A DNA stretch of 64,000 nt, from NCBI GenBank assembly GCA_965247615.1, contig OZ252022.1, positions 62,001 to 126,000 on the forward strand, written 5' to 3'. This DNA comes from G965197715 sp965247615 (lineage in GTDB: Bacteria > Chloroflexota > Dehalococcoidia > Lucifugimonadales > UBA1127). The position numbers and the translations under genes were made by a program. This document shows positions 21,311 to 30,652 of this stretch, in pieces; the stretch's first letter is position 1; each line of letters begins with the position of its first letter. The notes beneath the pieces are model-generated. The model saw nothing but the letters and a program-made list of their open reading frames with translations, was not told the origin of the DNA and searched no databases.

Positions 21311-21473
21311 CGGTTGGCTCCCCAAGGAGCGCATGGCTCTGTGGAGGCGCGCAGGGGCGGTCCGGACATCGCCCGCAGGCAGGTCGCCAGGGCACACGGA
21401 TTCGTTGACAACCCCAAGGAGAAGTTCCGGCGCCTTCCTCCCAGCCAGAATGACCAGGGAAGTGGACCAGCCC

Positions 21474-22244
<771 letters not shown>

Positions 22245-22403
22245 GCTCAATCCATGTTGCCTCTCCACTGCCCGCGACCGGACAAACACACGGCGCCGGC
22301 TTCTCAACACCGCCGTGCGAAGCACGTCACCGGATGGCCGGGCCTGCCGCCCGGCGCGGAGTAAGACAACCAATCTGAATCGGGGCGCCAGCAGAGCGGC
22401 CAG

Positions 22404-23741
22404 ATGACGCAAGTCCAGACAACCGAACAGCGCTACCAGGCGGACTTCCAGGCTCTGGAGCAGCGCCTGTACGACGAGCCGGCGTGGCTGCGCCAGATCC
22501 GCGGACAGGCGTGGGCCCACTTTACGGAGCTGAGATTCCCCACTGCGCGACGCGGCAATGAGGCTTGGAAATACACGAACGCGGGCCCCATTGCCCGCAC
22601 GTCTTTCGCATACGCAGCTGAGCCGGACCCTGCGGGGATCACGCGGGATGACCTCAAACGCCTGGCGCCCTGGCACGACCTGTGGACAACTCTGGTCTTT
22701 GTGGACGGCCGGTACGCCGCCTCCCTTTCGGGCGGACCTCACACCGAAGGCGCCCGCGTGACGGCCCTGGCAGACGCGCTGAGCACTGACAGCGACGTCG
22801 TGGAGAAGCACCTGACCAGGTATGCCAGCCCCACGCAGGACGGGTTTACTGCCCTCAACACCGCCTTCATCCATGACGGCGCGCTCATTCACGTCCCTGA
22901 GGGCAGCACGTTGTCGGCTGTGGTGCACCTCCTCTTTGTCACCACGGGAGGAGCGGCGCGCAGGGTCACCCACCCGCGCACGCTCATCGTGGCGGAAAGG
23001 GAGAGCAGGGTGACCGTCGTGGAGAGCTACGTGGGCCTGCCGGACGGCGGCGGCCTCACGAACGCCGTGACGGAGATCGCCGCGTGCGAGGGCGCCCAGA
23101 TCAGGCACTACCGCCTCCTGAGAGAGCACCCACATTCCTTCCACGTTGGCACCAGCCGGGTGGTCCAGGGCCGGGACAGCACTGTGGCATCCACCTCCTT
23201 CGCCACCGGCTACGCCCTGGCGCGCAACGACTTCCATGTGCTCCTGGACGCTCCGGGGGCCTCCTGCACGCTGAACGGCCTGTACATGACCTGGGACGAG
23301 CAGCACATCGACAACCACATTGGCGTGGACCACGCCAAGCCCCACACGTCCAGCCGCCTTTCCTATAAGGGCATCCTGGACGGAAGCTCCAGGGCCGTGT
23401 TCAGCGGAGGGGTCCTGGTGCGGCCCGGCGCCCAGAAGACCGATGCCCGCCAGGACGACCGGAACCTGTTGCTGTCCCAGGGCGCCGAGGTGGACAGCAA
23501 GCCCAGCCTGGAGATCTTCGCCGACGACGTGAAGTGCTTCCACGGCGCCACGTCGGGGCGCATCGACGCGGACGCGCTCTTCTACATGATGAGCAGGGGA
23601 CTGTCGGAGAAGACGGCCAGAGACCTCCTCATACGCGCCTTCGCCAGGGAGATCGTCGAGACCGTCTGGGTCGAGCCGCTGCGCGACTACCTGGAGGAGT
23701 CCTTCTTGGGGGCCCTTCCGGGCTGGAGAGATGAGGGATGA
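22404..23741 (+). CDS. sufD: Fe-S cluster assembly protein SufD
   Basis: A 445-residue SufB/SufD-family protein that pairs with SufB in the SufBC2D complex. The N-terminal helical part has ARRGNEAWKYTN. The beta-helix core follows, and the C-terminus has ARQDDRNLLLSQGAEVDSKP and DDVKCFHGATSGRID, the conserved SufD stretch with the functional His. Compared with SufB it lacks the SufB-specific Cys block, as expected. It overlaps sufS by 4 nt (ATGA), implying translational coupling. Confidence 0.95.
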   Translation: MTQVQTTEQRYQADFQALEQRLYDEPAWLRQIRGQAWAHFTELRFPTARRGNEAWKYTNAGPIARTSFAYAAEPDPAGITRDDLKRLAPWHDLWTTLVFVDGRYAASLSGGPHTEGARVTALADALSTDSDVVEKHLTRYASPTQDGFTALNTAFIHDGALIHVPEGSTLSAVVHLLFVTTGGAARRVTHPRTLIVAERESRVTVVESYVGLPDGGGLTNAVTEIAACEGAQIRHYRLLREHPHSFHVGTSRVVQGRDSTVASTSFATGYALARNDFHVLLDAPGASCTLNGLYMTWDEQHIDNHIGVDHAKPHTSSRLSYKGILDGSSRAVFSGGVLVRPGAQKTDARQDDRNLLLSQGAEVDSKPSLEIFADDVKCFHGATSGRIDADALFYMMSRGLSEKTARDLLIRAFAREIVETVWVEPLRDYLEESFLGALPGWRDEG

Positions 23742-24979
23742 CGCCTGCCAACCCATCGCCCGCCCTGGACGTCGTGCGGGTCCGCAAGGATTTCCCCATC
23801 CTGGAGCAGCGGGTTAACGGGAAGCCTCTGGTCTACCTGGACAGCGCATCCACCAGCCAGAAGCCCCAGGCCGTCATCGACGCCCTGGTGCGGTACTACA
23901 GCGCGGATAACTCCAACGTCCACCGGGGAGTCCACACGCTCAGCCAGCGTGCCACCGAAGAGTACGAGCTGGCCCGTTCCAAGGTCCGGGGACTGCTCAA
24001 CGCCGCGGACGAACGGGAGATCGTCTTCGTTCGGGGCACCACCGAGGGGATCAACCTGGTGGCCGGCAGCTATGGCCGGGCCAACATTGGCCCCGGCGAC
24101 GAGATCATCATCACCGCTATGGAGCACCACTCCAACATTGTGCCGTGGCAAATACTGTGCCAGGAGAAGGGCGCGCACCTGCGGGTTATCCCCATGAGCG
24201 ACAGCGGGGAGCTCCTGATGGAGGAGTACGAGAAGCTCCTGAGCCCGCGCACCAAGCTGGTCTCTGTGGTCCACGTCTCCAACTCCCTGGGGACGGCCAA
24301 CCCCATCAAACGCATCGTGGAGCTGGCCCACCGCCAGGGCGCACCCGTCCTCGTGGACGGCGCGCAGTCGGCGCCGCACATGCCCATCGACGTCCAGGAC
24401 ATCGGCTGTGACTTCTTCGCCTGCTCCGGCCACAAGCTCTACGGCCCAACGGGCATCGGCGTACTGTACGGGCGGGCAGAGCTCCTGGAGGCCATGCCTC
24501 CATACCAGGGCGGCGGCGACATGATCAAGTCGGTCACCTTCGAGAAGACGCTCTACAACGAGTTGCCCTACAAGTTCGAGGCCGGCACGCCTCACATCGC
24601 GGGGGTCGTCGGCCTGGGTGCGGCCATCGACTACGTCACGGCCCTGGGCCTGGAGCAAGTGGCCGCGTACGAGCGCGAGTTGCTGGCGTACGGGACTGAT
24701 CGCCTCTCGGGCATCGGCGGAGTGACGCTCATCGGGACGGCGCCGGAGAAGGGGGCCATCCTCTCCTTTGTCATGGACGGCGTCCACCCGCACGACGTGG
24801 GCACCATCCTGGACGCCGAGGGCGTTGCCATCCGCACCGGACACCACTGCACGCAGCCGGTCATGGAGCGATTGGGCATCCCCGCGACGGCGCGGGCGTC
24901 CCTGGCCTTCTACAATACAAAGGACGAGATCGACGCGCTGGTCAAGGGGATTGACCGGGTCTTTGAGGTGTTTGGATAG
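23738..24979 (+). CDS. sufS: Cysteine desulfurase SufS
   Basis: A 413-residue PLP-dependent group II cysteine desulfurase, which takes sulfur from cysteine as an enzyme persulfide and hands it to SufU. The PLP Lys is in CSGHKLYGPTG, the PLP-binding His in THHSNI-like EHHSNIVPW, and the catalytic Cys in RTGHHCTQP near the C-terminus. Family members can also release selenium from selenocysteine; that matters here only because candidate selenoproteins lie nearby. It starts inside the end of sufD and overlaps the sufU start by one base. Confidence 0.96.
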   Translation: MTPANPSPALDVVRVRKDFPILEQRVNGKPLVYLDSASTSQKPQAVIDALVRYYSADNSNVHRGVHTLSQRATEEYELARSKVRGLLNAADEREIVFVRGTTEGINLVAGSYGRANIGPGDEIIITAMEHHSNIVPWQILCQEKGAHLRVIPMSDSGELLMEEYEKLLSPRTKLVSVVHVSNSLGTANPIKRIVELAHRQGAPVLVDGAQSAPHMPIDVQDIGCDFFACSGHKLYGPTGIGVLYGRAELLEAMPPYQGGGDMIKSVTFEKTLYNELPYKFEAGTPHIAGVVGLGAAIDYVTALGLEQVAAYERELLAYGTDRLSGIGGVTLIGTAPEKGAILSFVMDGVHPHDVGTILDAEGVAIRTGHHCTQPVMERLGIPATARASLAFYNTKDEIDALVKGIDRVFEVFG

Positions 24980-25431
24980 TGTCTGACCTTGAGGAGCTGT
25001 ACCAGGAGGTGATCCTGGACCACAGCCGCAAACCGCGCAACTTTGGCAAGCTGGAGGGCGCCGACCGCTCTCTGGAGGGCTACAATCCGCTCTGCGGCGA
25101 CCGGCTTACCCTCTACCTGAAGCTTCAGGGGGACGTGGTCACGGACGTGGCCTTCGAGGGCAGTGGCTGCTCCATCTCTCGAGCATCGACTTCCATGATG
25201 ACGCAGGCCATCAAGGGAAGAACCAGGACGCAGGTGGAAGTCACGTTCGGCAGGTTCCATAAGATGGTCACACGGGAGCCGGGAGCCGCGGTGGACGCGG
25301 AGGATCTGGGAGACCTGGAGCTCTTGGCGGGCGTCGCCGAGTTCCCCGCGCGGGTCAAGTGCGCCACCCTGGCCTGGCACACGCTGCGCGCTGCCCTCAA
25401 GGGCGAGGGAAGCGGGGTCTCGACGGAGTAG
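24979..25431 (+). CDS. sufU: SufU-type sulfur transfer/scaffold protein
   Basis: A 150-residue IscU-like protein of the SufU type, the zinc-dependent sulfur acceptor for SufS. The three Cys and one Asp expected as ligands are present: NPLCGDR (Cys39, Asp41), GSGCSISRAS (Cys64) and RVKCATLAW near the C-terminus. The insertion between the second and third Cys that distinguishes SufU from IscU is there. GTG at 24979 shares a base with the sufS stop (TAGTG). It is the last gene of the suf operon. Confidence 0.93.
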   Translation: MSDLEELYQEVILDHSRKPRNFGKLEGADRSLEGYNPLCGDRLTLYLKLQGDVVTDVAFEGSGCSISRASTSMMTQAIKGRTRTQVEVTFGRFHKMVTREPGAAVDAEDLGDLELLAGVAEFPARVKCATLAWHTLRAALKGEGSGVSTE

Positions 25432-25554
25432 GCTCCGGCTCGCCGGCAGCGCTCCCGGGGCCATGGGGCAGGACTCGCGCAACCCTCCCGCAGCGGACCT
25501 CCCCAATGCGCTCCAACGCAGACTTCGGGCAGCGCCCTTTGACAGGAGGGAAAC

Positions 25555-27087
25555 GTGCTGGTACGTAGCGCCCTTGCCGGCGCATGGCTACTGACGCTGC
25601 TGGTGCTTGGGTGTGCGTCGCCGGAGCCGGTGCAACAACCCGCTCCCGCCGCAACCCCGGAGGAGACCTCAACGCCCCCCGAGCCCATGAGCGACGCATT
25701 CCCGTCCCGCGACGCGGCATCCTCCGAGCAGCCCACCCAGGACCCGCGGACCGTCATGGAGACAGCGTTTCTCGCCTTCAGCGGAAACCCCGTTGGCGTC
25801 CGGACCATGGGAGAAAGCGGTGATCAGTCCTACGTTCCGGTGCTCGTGGAGTTTCTGCGCTTCCCCTGGCGCCTGGATTCCCGCTCACAGTCCGCCGTTT
25901 ACACCTCTCTCGCACGGCTCATCGACCAAGAGAACGAGGGGCTTTCCAATCAGCAGAAGGTCTGGGACTGGTGGGTCCATTGGCTGGGCAACCGCCCGGA
26001 AGTGGAGCCGCCGCCGGGGTTTGCTGCGTGGAAGGGGCAGCTCTTCGCGCGCCTTGTCGATCCTGAGATGGGCGCCTTCCTTTACGAGGGCGTCCCCGCC
26101 CGCATCCGGCTGGAGGAGATCGTCTGGGGCGGCGTCGTCAAAGACGGCATCCCGGACCTCACCAACCCGCGCATCATCTCCGCCGAGGAAGCGACCTACC
26201 TGGAGCCCTCCGAGCGCGTCTTCGGTGTCTCCTTCAACGGCGAGCACCGGGCGTACCCCCACCGCATCCTCAATCCCCACGAGATGGCCAACGACGTGGT
26301 GGGCGGAGTGCCATTCGCCCTGGCCTACTGAACTCTCTGCGGCGCTGGAATCGTGTATTCCACAAAGCTCGATGACAGAACCCTGGAGTTCGGGACCTCC
26401 GGCATGCTCTACCGGAGCAACAAGCTGATGTATGACCGCGGCACCCGGACCCTCTGGCGGCAGTTTCGAGGCGAACCCGTCGTTGGGCCCCTGGCCGATA
26501 GCGGCATCAAGCTGGAACTGCTGCCCGTCGTCGTCACCACGTGGGGAGAGTGGGCGGGCAATCACCCGGACACCACGGTGCTGGACGTGAACACGGGCGT
26601 GTACCCCGCCAGCACCTACGCGCCGGAGAGCAGCCCTCGTTCCACCTACTTCGACTATCGGAACGACCCCGAGACCATGTTCCCGGTTTGGCGCAGCAGC
26701 GAGCGGCTCGCCACCAAGGCGGTGGTGCTGGGCGTCCAGCTGAACGGACAAGCGCGGGCGTACCCTCTGGAGATCCTGCGCCAGGAACCGGTGGTCAATG
26801 ACACCCTGGCCGACGCAGCCCTGGTGGTGGTCACTGTGCCGGATGCGGGGGCGGCCCGTGCCTACGAACGGGGCGCCAACACCTTCACGCCCGCCCCGCC
26901 CGGCCCGAGTCCGGGGCGGCCTACGACCCTGCTCGACCAAGACGGCGTGCAATGGCGGGTGGAGGAAGATGCCCTGGTCCGCACGGACGACCCCAACCGC
27001 CGCCTCGAGCGGCTGCCAAGCCACATGGCCTACTGGTTCGGGTGGTACGGCTTCTACCCAATGACGGAAGTCTACGGACAACCCTGA
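25555..27087 (+). CDS. DUF3179-domain lipoprotein with in-frame UGA; candidate selenoprotein
   Basis: One continuous frame from GTG at 25555 (after GGAGGG) to 27087, broken only by a TGA at 26329-26331 (codon 259). The N-terminus is a lipoprotein signal with lipobox LVLGC (Cys20), then a Pro/Thr/Glu-rich linker. The DUF3179 body starts around residue 180 (IPDLTNPRIIS) and continues past the TGA without any loss (GAGIVYS, FGTSGMLYRSNKLMYDR, LWRQFRGEPVVG) to a normal end. In this family the residues at the break read TYCPLC; here they read AY-UGA-TLC, so the UGA replaces the first Cys of a CxxC motif. A hairpin follows at bacterial-SECIS distance. If UGA is read as selenocysteine the product has 510 residues with Sec259. 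Otherwise it is a 258-residue truncated product or a fresh nonsense mutation or sequencing error. The family's function is unknown. Confidence 0.7.
26329..26362 (+). promoter_or_regulatory. In-frame UGA and candidate bacterial SECIS stem-loop
   Basis: The UGA (26329-26331) is followed by 14 nt and then a 6-bp perfect stem (TGGAAT 26346-26351 with ATTCCA 26357-26362) with the 5-nt loop CGTGT. The loop starts 21 nt after the UGA and has G at its second position, within the published bacterial SECIS pattern (loop about 16-37 nt after UGA, G among the first two loop bases). Function is inferred. Confidence 0.5.
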
Positions 27088-27139
27088 CCGGCGCCGGCAT
27101 GGGGCGGGGCATCGTCGAGCGGCCGCACCGCCCTGACCT

Positions 27140-27538
27140 CTATCCCATCAGCTGGGACCCGTGGTGGTGCACCAGCCGCCAGCGCCCCTCTGTCCGCACG
27201 AAGACGTTGGTAGCCTGAATGGCGAACTCCGCCGCCCTGCCATCCAGCACGGTCGTCACGTTCTCGGTGCAGCACACCCAGGCGCTGTCTCCTTCGATCA
27301 CGACGCGTGCGCCGGTGATGTTGAAGTGCATCAACGTCGTGTTGTTGAAGATGGACTCCCAGCTCTCGCCGATGGCCTGCCAGCCCGACAGGGCCCGCCA
27401 CCCCGGATGGACGCAGAGGGTCCGCTCCGTGTGCTCCCAGACCCCTGCCATCTGCTGGATGTCCAGGCTGGAAAAGGCGGTGTAAAAGGCCAAGTTTGCC
27501 GCTCTTACAGCCTCAATGTCAGACCCTTCCTGCGTCAT
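27140..27538 (-). CDS. NTF2-like/SnoaL-fold protein
   Basis: A 132-residue cytosolic protein starting at the ATG at 27538 after GAGGAGC; a longer frame upstream lacks a better site. Features are an N-terminal helix with AANLAFYTAFSSLD, a GW element (HPGWRALSGW), and a C-terminal strand GRWRLVHHHGSQ typical of the calcium/calmodulin-kinase-association-like DUF4440/SnoaL-like family. Such proteins are small cone-shaped barrels used as isomerases, ligand binders or unknowns. It is convergent with the DUF3179 gene and divergent from the SDR gene. No specific function can be assigned. Confidence 0.75.
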   Translation of the reverse strand: MTQEGSDIEAVRAANLAFYTAFSSLDIQQMAGVWEHTERTLCVHPGWRALSGWQAIGESWESIFNNTTLMHFNITGARVVIEGDSAWVCCTENVTTVLDGRAAEFAIQATNVFVRTEGRWRLVHHHGSQLMG

Positions 27539-27635
27539 CGTGCTCCTCGGATTGGGGACGGCTGTGCGCACGCGCCGGAGTCAGGATAGCACAGCCGGGG
27601 CAGGTCGCCATTGGTGGATGGGATATCCAACTTGG

Positions 27636-27641
27636 TACAAT
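27636..27641 (+). promoter_or_regulatory. Extended -10 promoter of the SDR gene
   Basis: TACAAT preceded by TG-G, an extended -10, lies 37 nt before the SDR start codon. The same TGGTACAAT word lies upstream of metG at 35833-35841. Confidence 0.45.
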
Positions 27642-27677
27642 ACGGCAGAGGCTGGACCCCCCCAAAGGAGACGGAGC

Positions 27678-28454
27678 ATGGACCTTGGCATTTCCGGTCG
27701 GGTAGCGCTGGTGACGGGAGGCAGCCGGGGACTAGGGCGGCAGGCAGCCTTGGCCCTGGCGCGCGAGGGCTGCAAGGTGGGCATCTGCGCTCGCAACGCC
27801 GATGGCCTCGACGCTGCCGTGAATGAGCTCCACGGGCTGCACATACATGCCACCGCGGTGCAGGCCGACGTGACGACGGAGGAGGGCTGCCGGCGCTTTT
27901 ACGATGACGCCTCCGCCGCCCTTGGACCCGTGGACATCCTGGTCAACAACGTGGGCGGAAGCAGAGGCGCCCGGGAGTTCGACACGGCCACGGACCAGGA
28001 GTGGGAAGACACCATCACGCTCAACCTCATGTCCACGATACGGATGACCCGGTTGGTGCTGCCCGGCATGAAGGAGCGGCGGTGGGGCCGGGTCGTCAAC
28101 GTAGCCTCCATCTTCGGCCGCGAGTACGGCGGCGGCGTAGGCTACATGACCGCAAAGGCGGCGGTCATCGCCCTCTCCAAGCATCTGGCCCTCACCCTCG
28201 CCCCCCTCAATGTGCTGGTCAACACCGTCTCCCCCGGGTCCATCAAGTTCCCGGGCGGGAACTGGGAGCGCTTTGAGAACAACAACCCCCCGGACGTTGT
28301 GCGGGAGTTCATCGCGCGCAACCTGCCAATGGGGAAGTTTGGCTGGCCGGAGCCTGTGGGCGCCCTGGTGGCCTTCCTGTGCTCCGAGCAGGCAGACCTG
28401 CTCACCGGCGCTTCGGTGAACATCGACGGGGGGCAGTCCCGCTCCTTGATCTGA
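27678..28454 (+). CDS. Short-chain dehydrogenase/reductase
   Basis: A 258-residue classical SDR. It has the nucleotide-binding TGGSRGLGRQ, NNVGG, the catalytic Ser in VASIFG, and Tyr and Lys in YMTAK, so it should be an active NAD(P)-dependent oxidoreductase of the FabG-like type. The C-terminus INIDGG-like NIDGGQS is typical. The ATG at 27678 follows GGAGACGGAG. It appears to be transcribed alone and is followed by a long repeat-bearing gap. The substrate is unknown; 3-oxoacyl-ACP reductase is not supported over other SDR roles. Confidence 0.88.
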   Translation: MDLGISGRVALVTGGSRGLGRQAALALAREGCKVGICARNADGLDAAVNELHGLHIHATAVQADVTTEEGCRRFYDDASAALGPVDILVNNVGGSRGAREFDTATDQEWEDTITLNLMSTIRMTRLVLPGMKERRWGRVVNVASIFGREYGGGVGYMTAKAAVIALSKHLALTLAPLNVLVNTVSPGSIKFPGGNWERFENNNPPDVVREFIARNLPMGKFGWPEPVGALVAFLCSEQADLLTGASVNIDGGQSRSLI

Positions 28455-28538
28455 GGGGCCAGTCCGCCCTGCCAGAGAAGATCCGCGCCGCACCCACCCG
28501 CCGTCATACCCGCACCCACCCTCATCATTCCCGCCTTC

Positions 28539-28713
28539 GGAGACCTTTGCGTAACTTCCCGTGGAGGGCGAGGTTGGGAGGGTGAAGCAGACCCCGCCAG
28601 CCTGGAGCCCCACCCTGGATTCCCGCCTTCGCGGGTCGCTGGCGCGACGGCCACGTGGGGGGAGGGTTGCGGGGTGGCGGGGAGGGGAGGATGACGGTTG
28701 CGCAAAGGTCTCT
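28539..28713. repeat. MITE-like intergenic repeat, copy 2
   Basis: A 175-bp copy of the element at 16277. It has 17-bp imperfect terminal inverted repeats (GGAGACCTTTGCGTAAC and, at the far end, the complement of GTTGCGCAAAGGTCTCT), the shared internal word CCCGTGGAGGGCGAGG, and the palindrome ATTCCCGCCTTCGCGGG. It differs from copy 1 by insertions in the middle. Confidence 0.65.
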
Positions 28714-29036
28714 CTTCGCCGGGGCGGACCCTCAGGACGAGCGGAACTCCTGCGATTTGATTGAATTCCAAGGTTTTCTTTTTTGGGGAACGAATCAGCT
28801 TCGAAACCGTCCGCCGCAGATACGATTCGTCCTGTCCAACACGAACCGTTTTTGGGGCACGGCGGACCGCTTTCCGGGCAATTCCTGCTCCTCTGGGAGA
28901 TCCCTCGGGCTGCATCCGGCAAGCCGGGGCAGGCGGAGGTCGGGTTACGCATGGGGGAAGTGTAGAGCCGTCGCGGCGCAAGCGCCATGGGCGGATGGCA
29001 GGGTTGGAGGAGTGTCGGGGGGGTGATGGGCCGCCC

Positions 29037-29114
29037 CCCCCTGGATTCCAGCGTTCGTGGGCATGACGGCGGGGGTGGAGCGGGAGTGGCGGCGGGTGGG
29101 TGCAGAGGTCTCCC
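29037..29114. repeat. Decayed fragment of the same repeat family
   Basis: Contains CCCTGGATTCCAGCGTTCGTGGGCAT-like sequence, then ATGACGGC and the terminal GCAGAGGTCTCCC, matching the right half of copies 1 and 2 with mutations. The rest of the gap 28455-29244 shows a T-rich stretch near 28770-28800 and no convincing gene. Confidence 0.45.
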
Positions 29115-29244
29115 TTCGGGGGAAGGTGGACTCACATCCTCGCCCTCCACATTCTTTCCGAGGGTGCAGCGCGGCGCGGAGCCCCTTGCTCGGCCCACGC
29201 GGCGCTGGACGGGCCCCTGGCCCGTTGCTATGCTGGCCCCTACT

Positions 29245-30477
29245 ATGCTGGCCCTCCAGTACAAGAAGAGCATCCCGCGCTATCTCTGGGTACGCCTCGC
29301 CGCTCGGCGGATTCCCTCCGCCGTGACCCGCCCCGGCGCCTTGCTTGGCCTTGGCCAGGTGCCCGAGCCCAAGCTGCCGTCGCCGGCGTGGGTCCGCGTG
29401 CGCCCGCTGCTCAGCGGCATCTGCGGCTCCGACACCGCGGCCATCACGGCCGAGAGCAGCCTCTACCTCTCCGGTTTAACCTCGTTCCCCTTCGTGCCCG
29501 GCCACGAGGTGGTCGGACGGGTGGAGGCGATTGGCAGCGCCGTGCACAACGTCGCCGTTGGCGACCGCGTCGTGCTGGAGCCAGCCCTGGGCTGCCGCGT
29601 GCGCGGCTTCGAGGAGCAGTGCCGCCCATGCGAGGAAGGTCACTACGCCAACTGCGAGCGCGTGGCGGAGGGCGACATCGCACCGGGCATCCAGACAGGG
29701 TATTGCCGCGACACGGGCGGGGGCTGGAGCGCCCAGCTCGTGGCCCACGCAAGCCAGCTCATTCCCGTGCCCGATGCGGTCTCCGACGAGGCAGCCGTGC
29801 TGGCCGAGCCACTGAGCTGCGCCCTCCACGGCGTCCTGCAGGCGGAGCTGTCAGAGCAAGCGCGGGTGCTGGTGGTGGGCGCCGGCAGCGTTGGGCTCCT
29901 GACCGTGGCCGCGCTGCGGTTTCTCCATCCCGGATGCACCATCGCGGCCATGGCACGCCATCCCCACCAGCAGGAGGCCGCGCTGTCTCTTGGCGCCGAT
30001 CATCTGATATCGGGCGGCCAGGCGGCGTACGCGGAGCTGGCGAAGCTAACCGGCGGCACGGTGCACCCGCTGGCCCTGGGCAAGCCCGTCGTCGTGGGCG
30101 GTTTCGACGCCGCGTTCGAGTGCGTGGGCTCTCGCAGCGCCCTGGAGGATGCGCTGCGGTGGACCCGGGCGCAGGGCCGCGTCGCCCTGGTTGGGATGCC
30201 CTCGCCCACGAAGGTGGACCTTGCGCCCCTCTGGTACCAGGAGGTGCGGCTGACCGGGGCCTATGCCTACGGCGTGGAGACCTGGAAGGGGGAACGGGTA
30301 AAGACCTTCGACATAGCGATACGGATGCTTTCCGATCCATCGTGGGCCCGGCCGCTGGCTGCCCTGGTGCGTCACCGGTTCCCGCTGCGCAGGTACAGAG
30401 AGGCCATCGCCACGGCGCTGCGCCCCGGGAAGTCGGGGGCTATCAAGACCGTGTTCGACCTGCGCGGGGAGCAGTAG
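29245..30477 (+). CDS. Zinc-dependent medium-chain alcohol dehydrogenase-like protein
   Basis: About 410 residues of the MDR superfamily. CGSD (about residue 60) and GHEVVGRVE hold the expected catalytic zinc ligands. A structural-zinc-like Cys set lies in the GCRVRGFEEQCRPCEEGHYANC region. The Rossmann motif is VVGAGSVGLLTV. The start is uncertain: ATG at 29245 gives the natural-looking MLALQYKKS, and an ATG at 29230 is equally placed, within a 13-bp near-repeat of ATGCTGGCCC. Neither has a good ribosome site. It is longer than usual MDRs (about 350) because of extra residues around positions 100-130. It precedes the LarA-like gene by 175 nt. Confidence 0.8.
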   Translation: MLALQYKKSIPRYLWVRLAARRIPSAVTRPGALLGLGQVPEPKLPSPAWVRVRPLLSGICGSDTAAITAESSLYLSGLTSFPFVPGHEVVGRVEAIGSAVHNVAVGDRVVLEPALGCRVRGFEEQCRPCEEGHYANCERVAEGDIAPGIQTGYCRDTGGGWSAQLVAHASQLIPVPDAVSDEAAVLAEPLSCALHGVLQAELSEQARVLVVGAGSVGLLTVAALRFLHPGCTIAAMARHPHQQEAALSLGADHLISGGQAAYAELAKLTGGTVHPLALGKPVVVGGFDAAFECVGSRSALEDALRWTRAQGRVALVGMPSPTKVDLAPLWYQEVRLTGAYAYGVETWKGERVKTFDIAIRMLSDPSWARPLAALVRHRFPLRRYREAIATALRPGKSGAIKTVFDLRGEQ

Positions 30478-30652
30478 GCCCCGGCCCGACTGGCTCACCG
30501 TCTACGGCGCAGGGTGCCGCAAGGTGTATAGTGGGGTATCCTGTTCGCGGTCCGGCAAGCTCAGCACAAGCGGGCCAAGAACCCCCTCGCCCCGGGCCCG
30601 TCCCAAGGCGCCCAGAGAGCTTTGAGATGGACATGCGCCGATTCGAGGAATC

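Noticed and set aside
25555..26331. DUF3179 region as two independent genes split at 26331
   Set aside because: The two parts are in the same frame, the second has no ribosome site, and the break lies inside one conserved domain, so one gene with a recoded or mutated UGA fits better.
28142..28981. A 279-codon minus-strand frame over the SDR end and repeat copy 2
   Set aside because: Half mirrors the SDR gene and half is repeat DNA.
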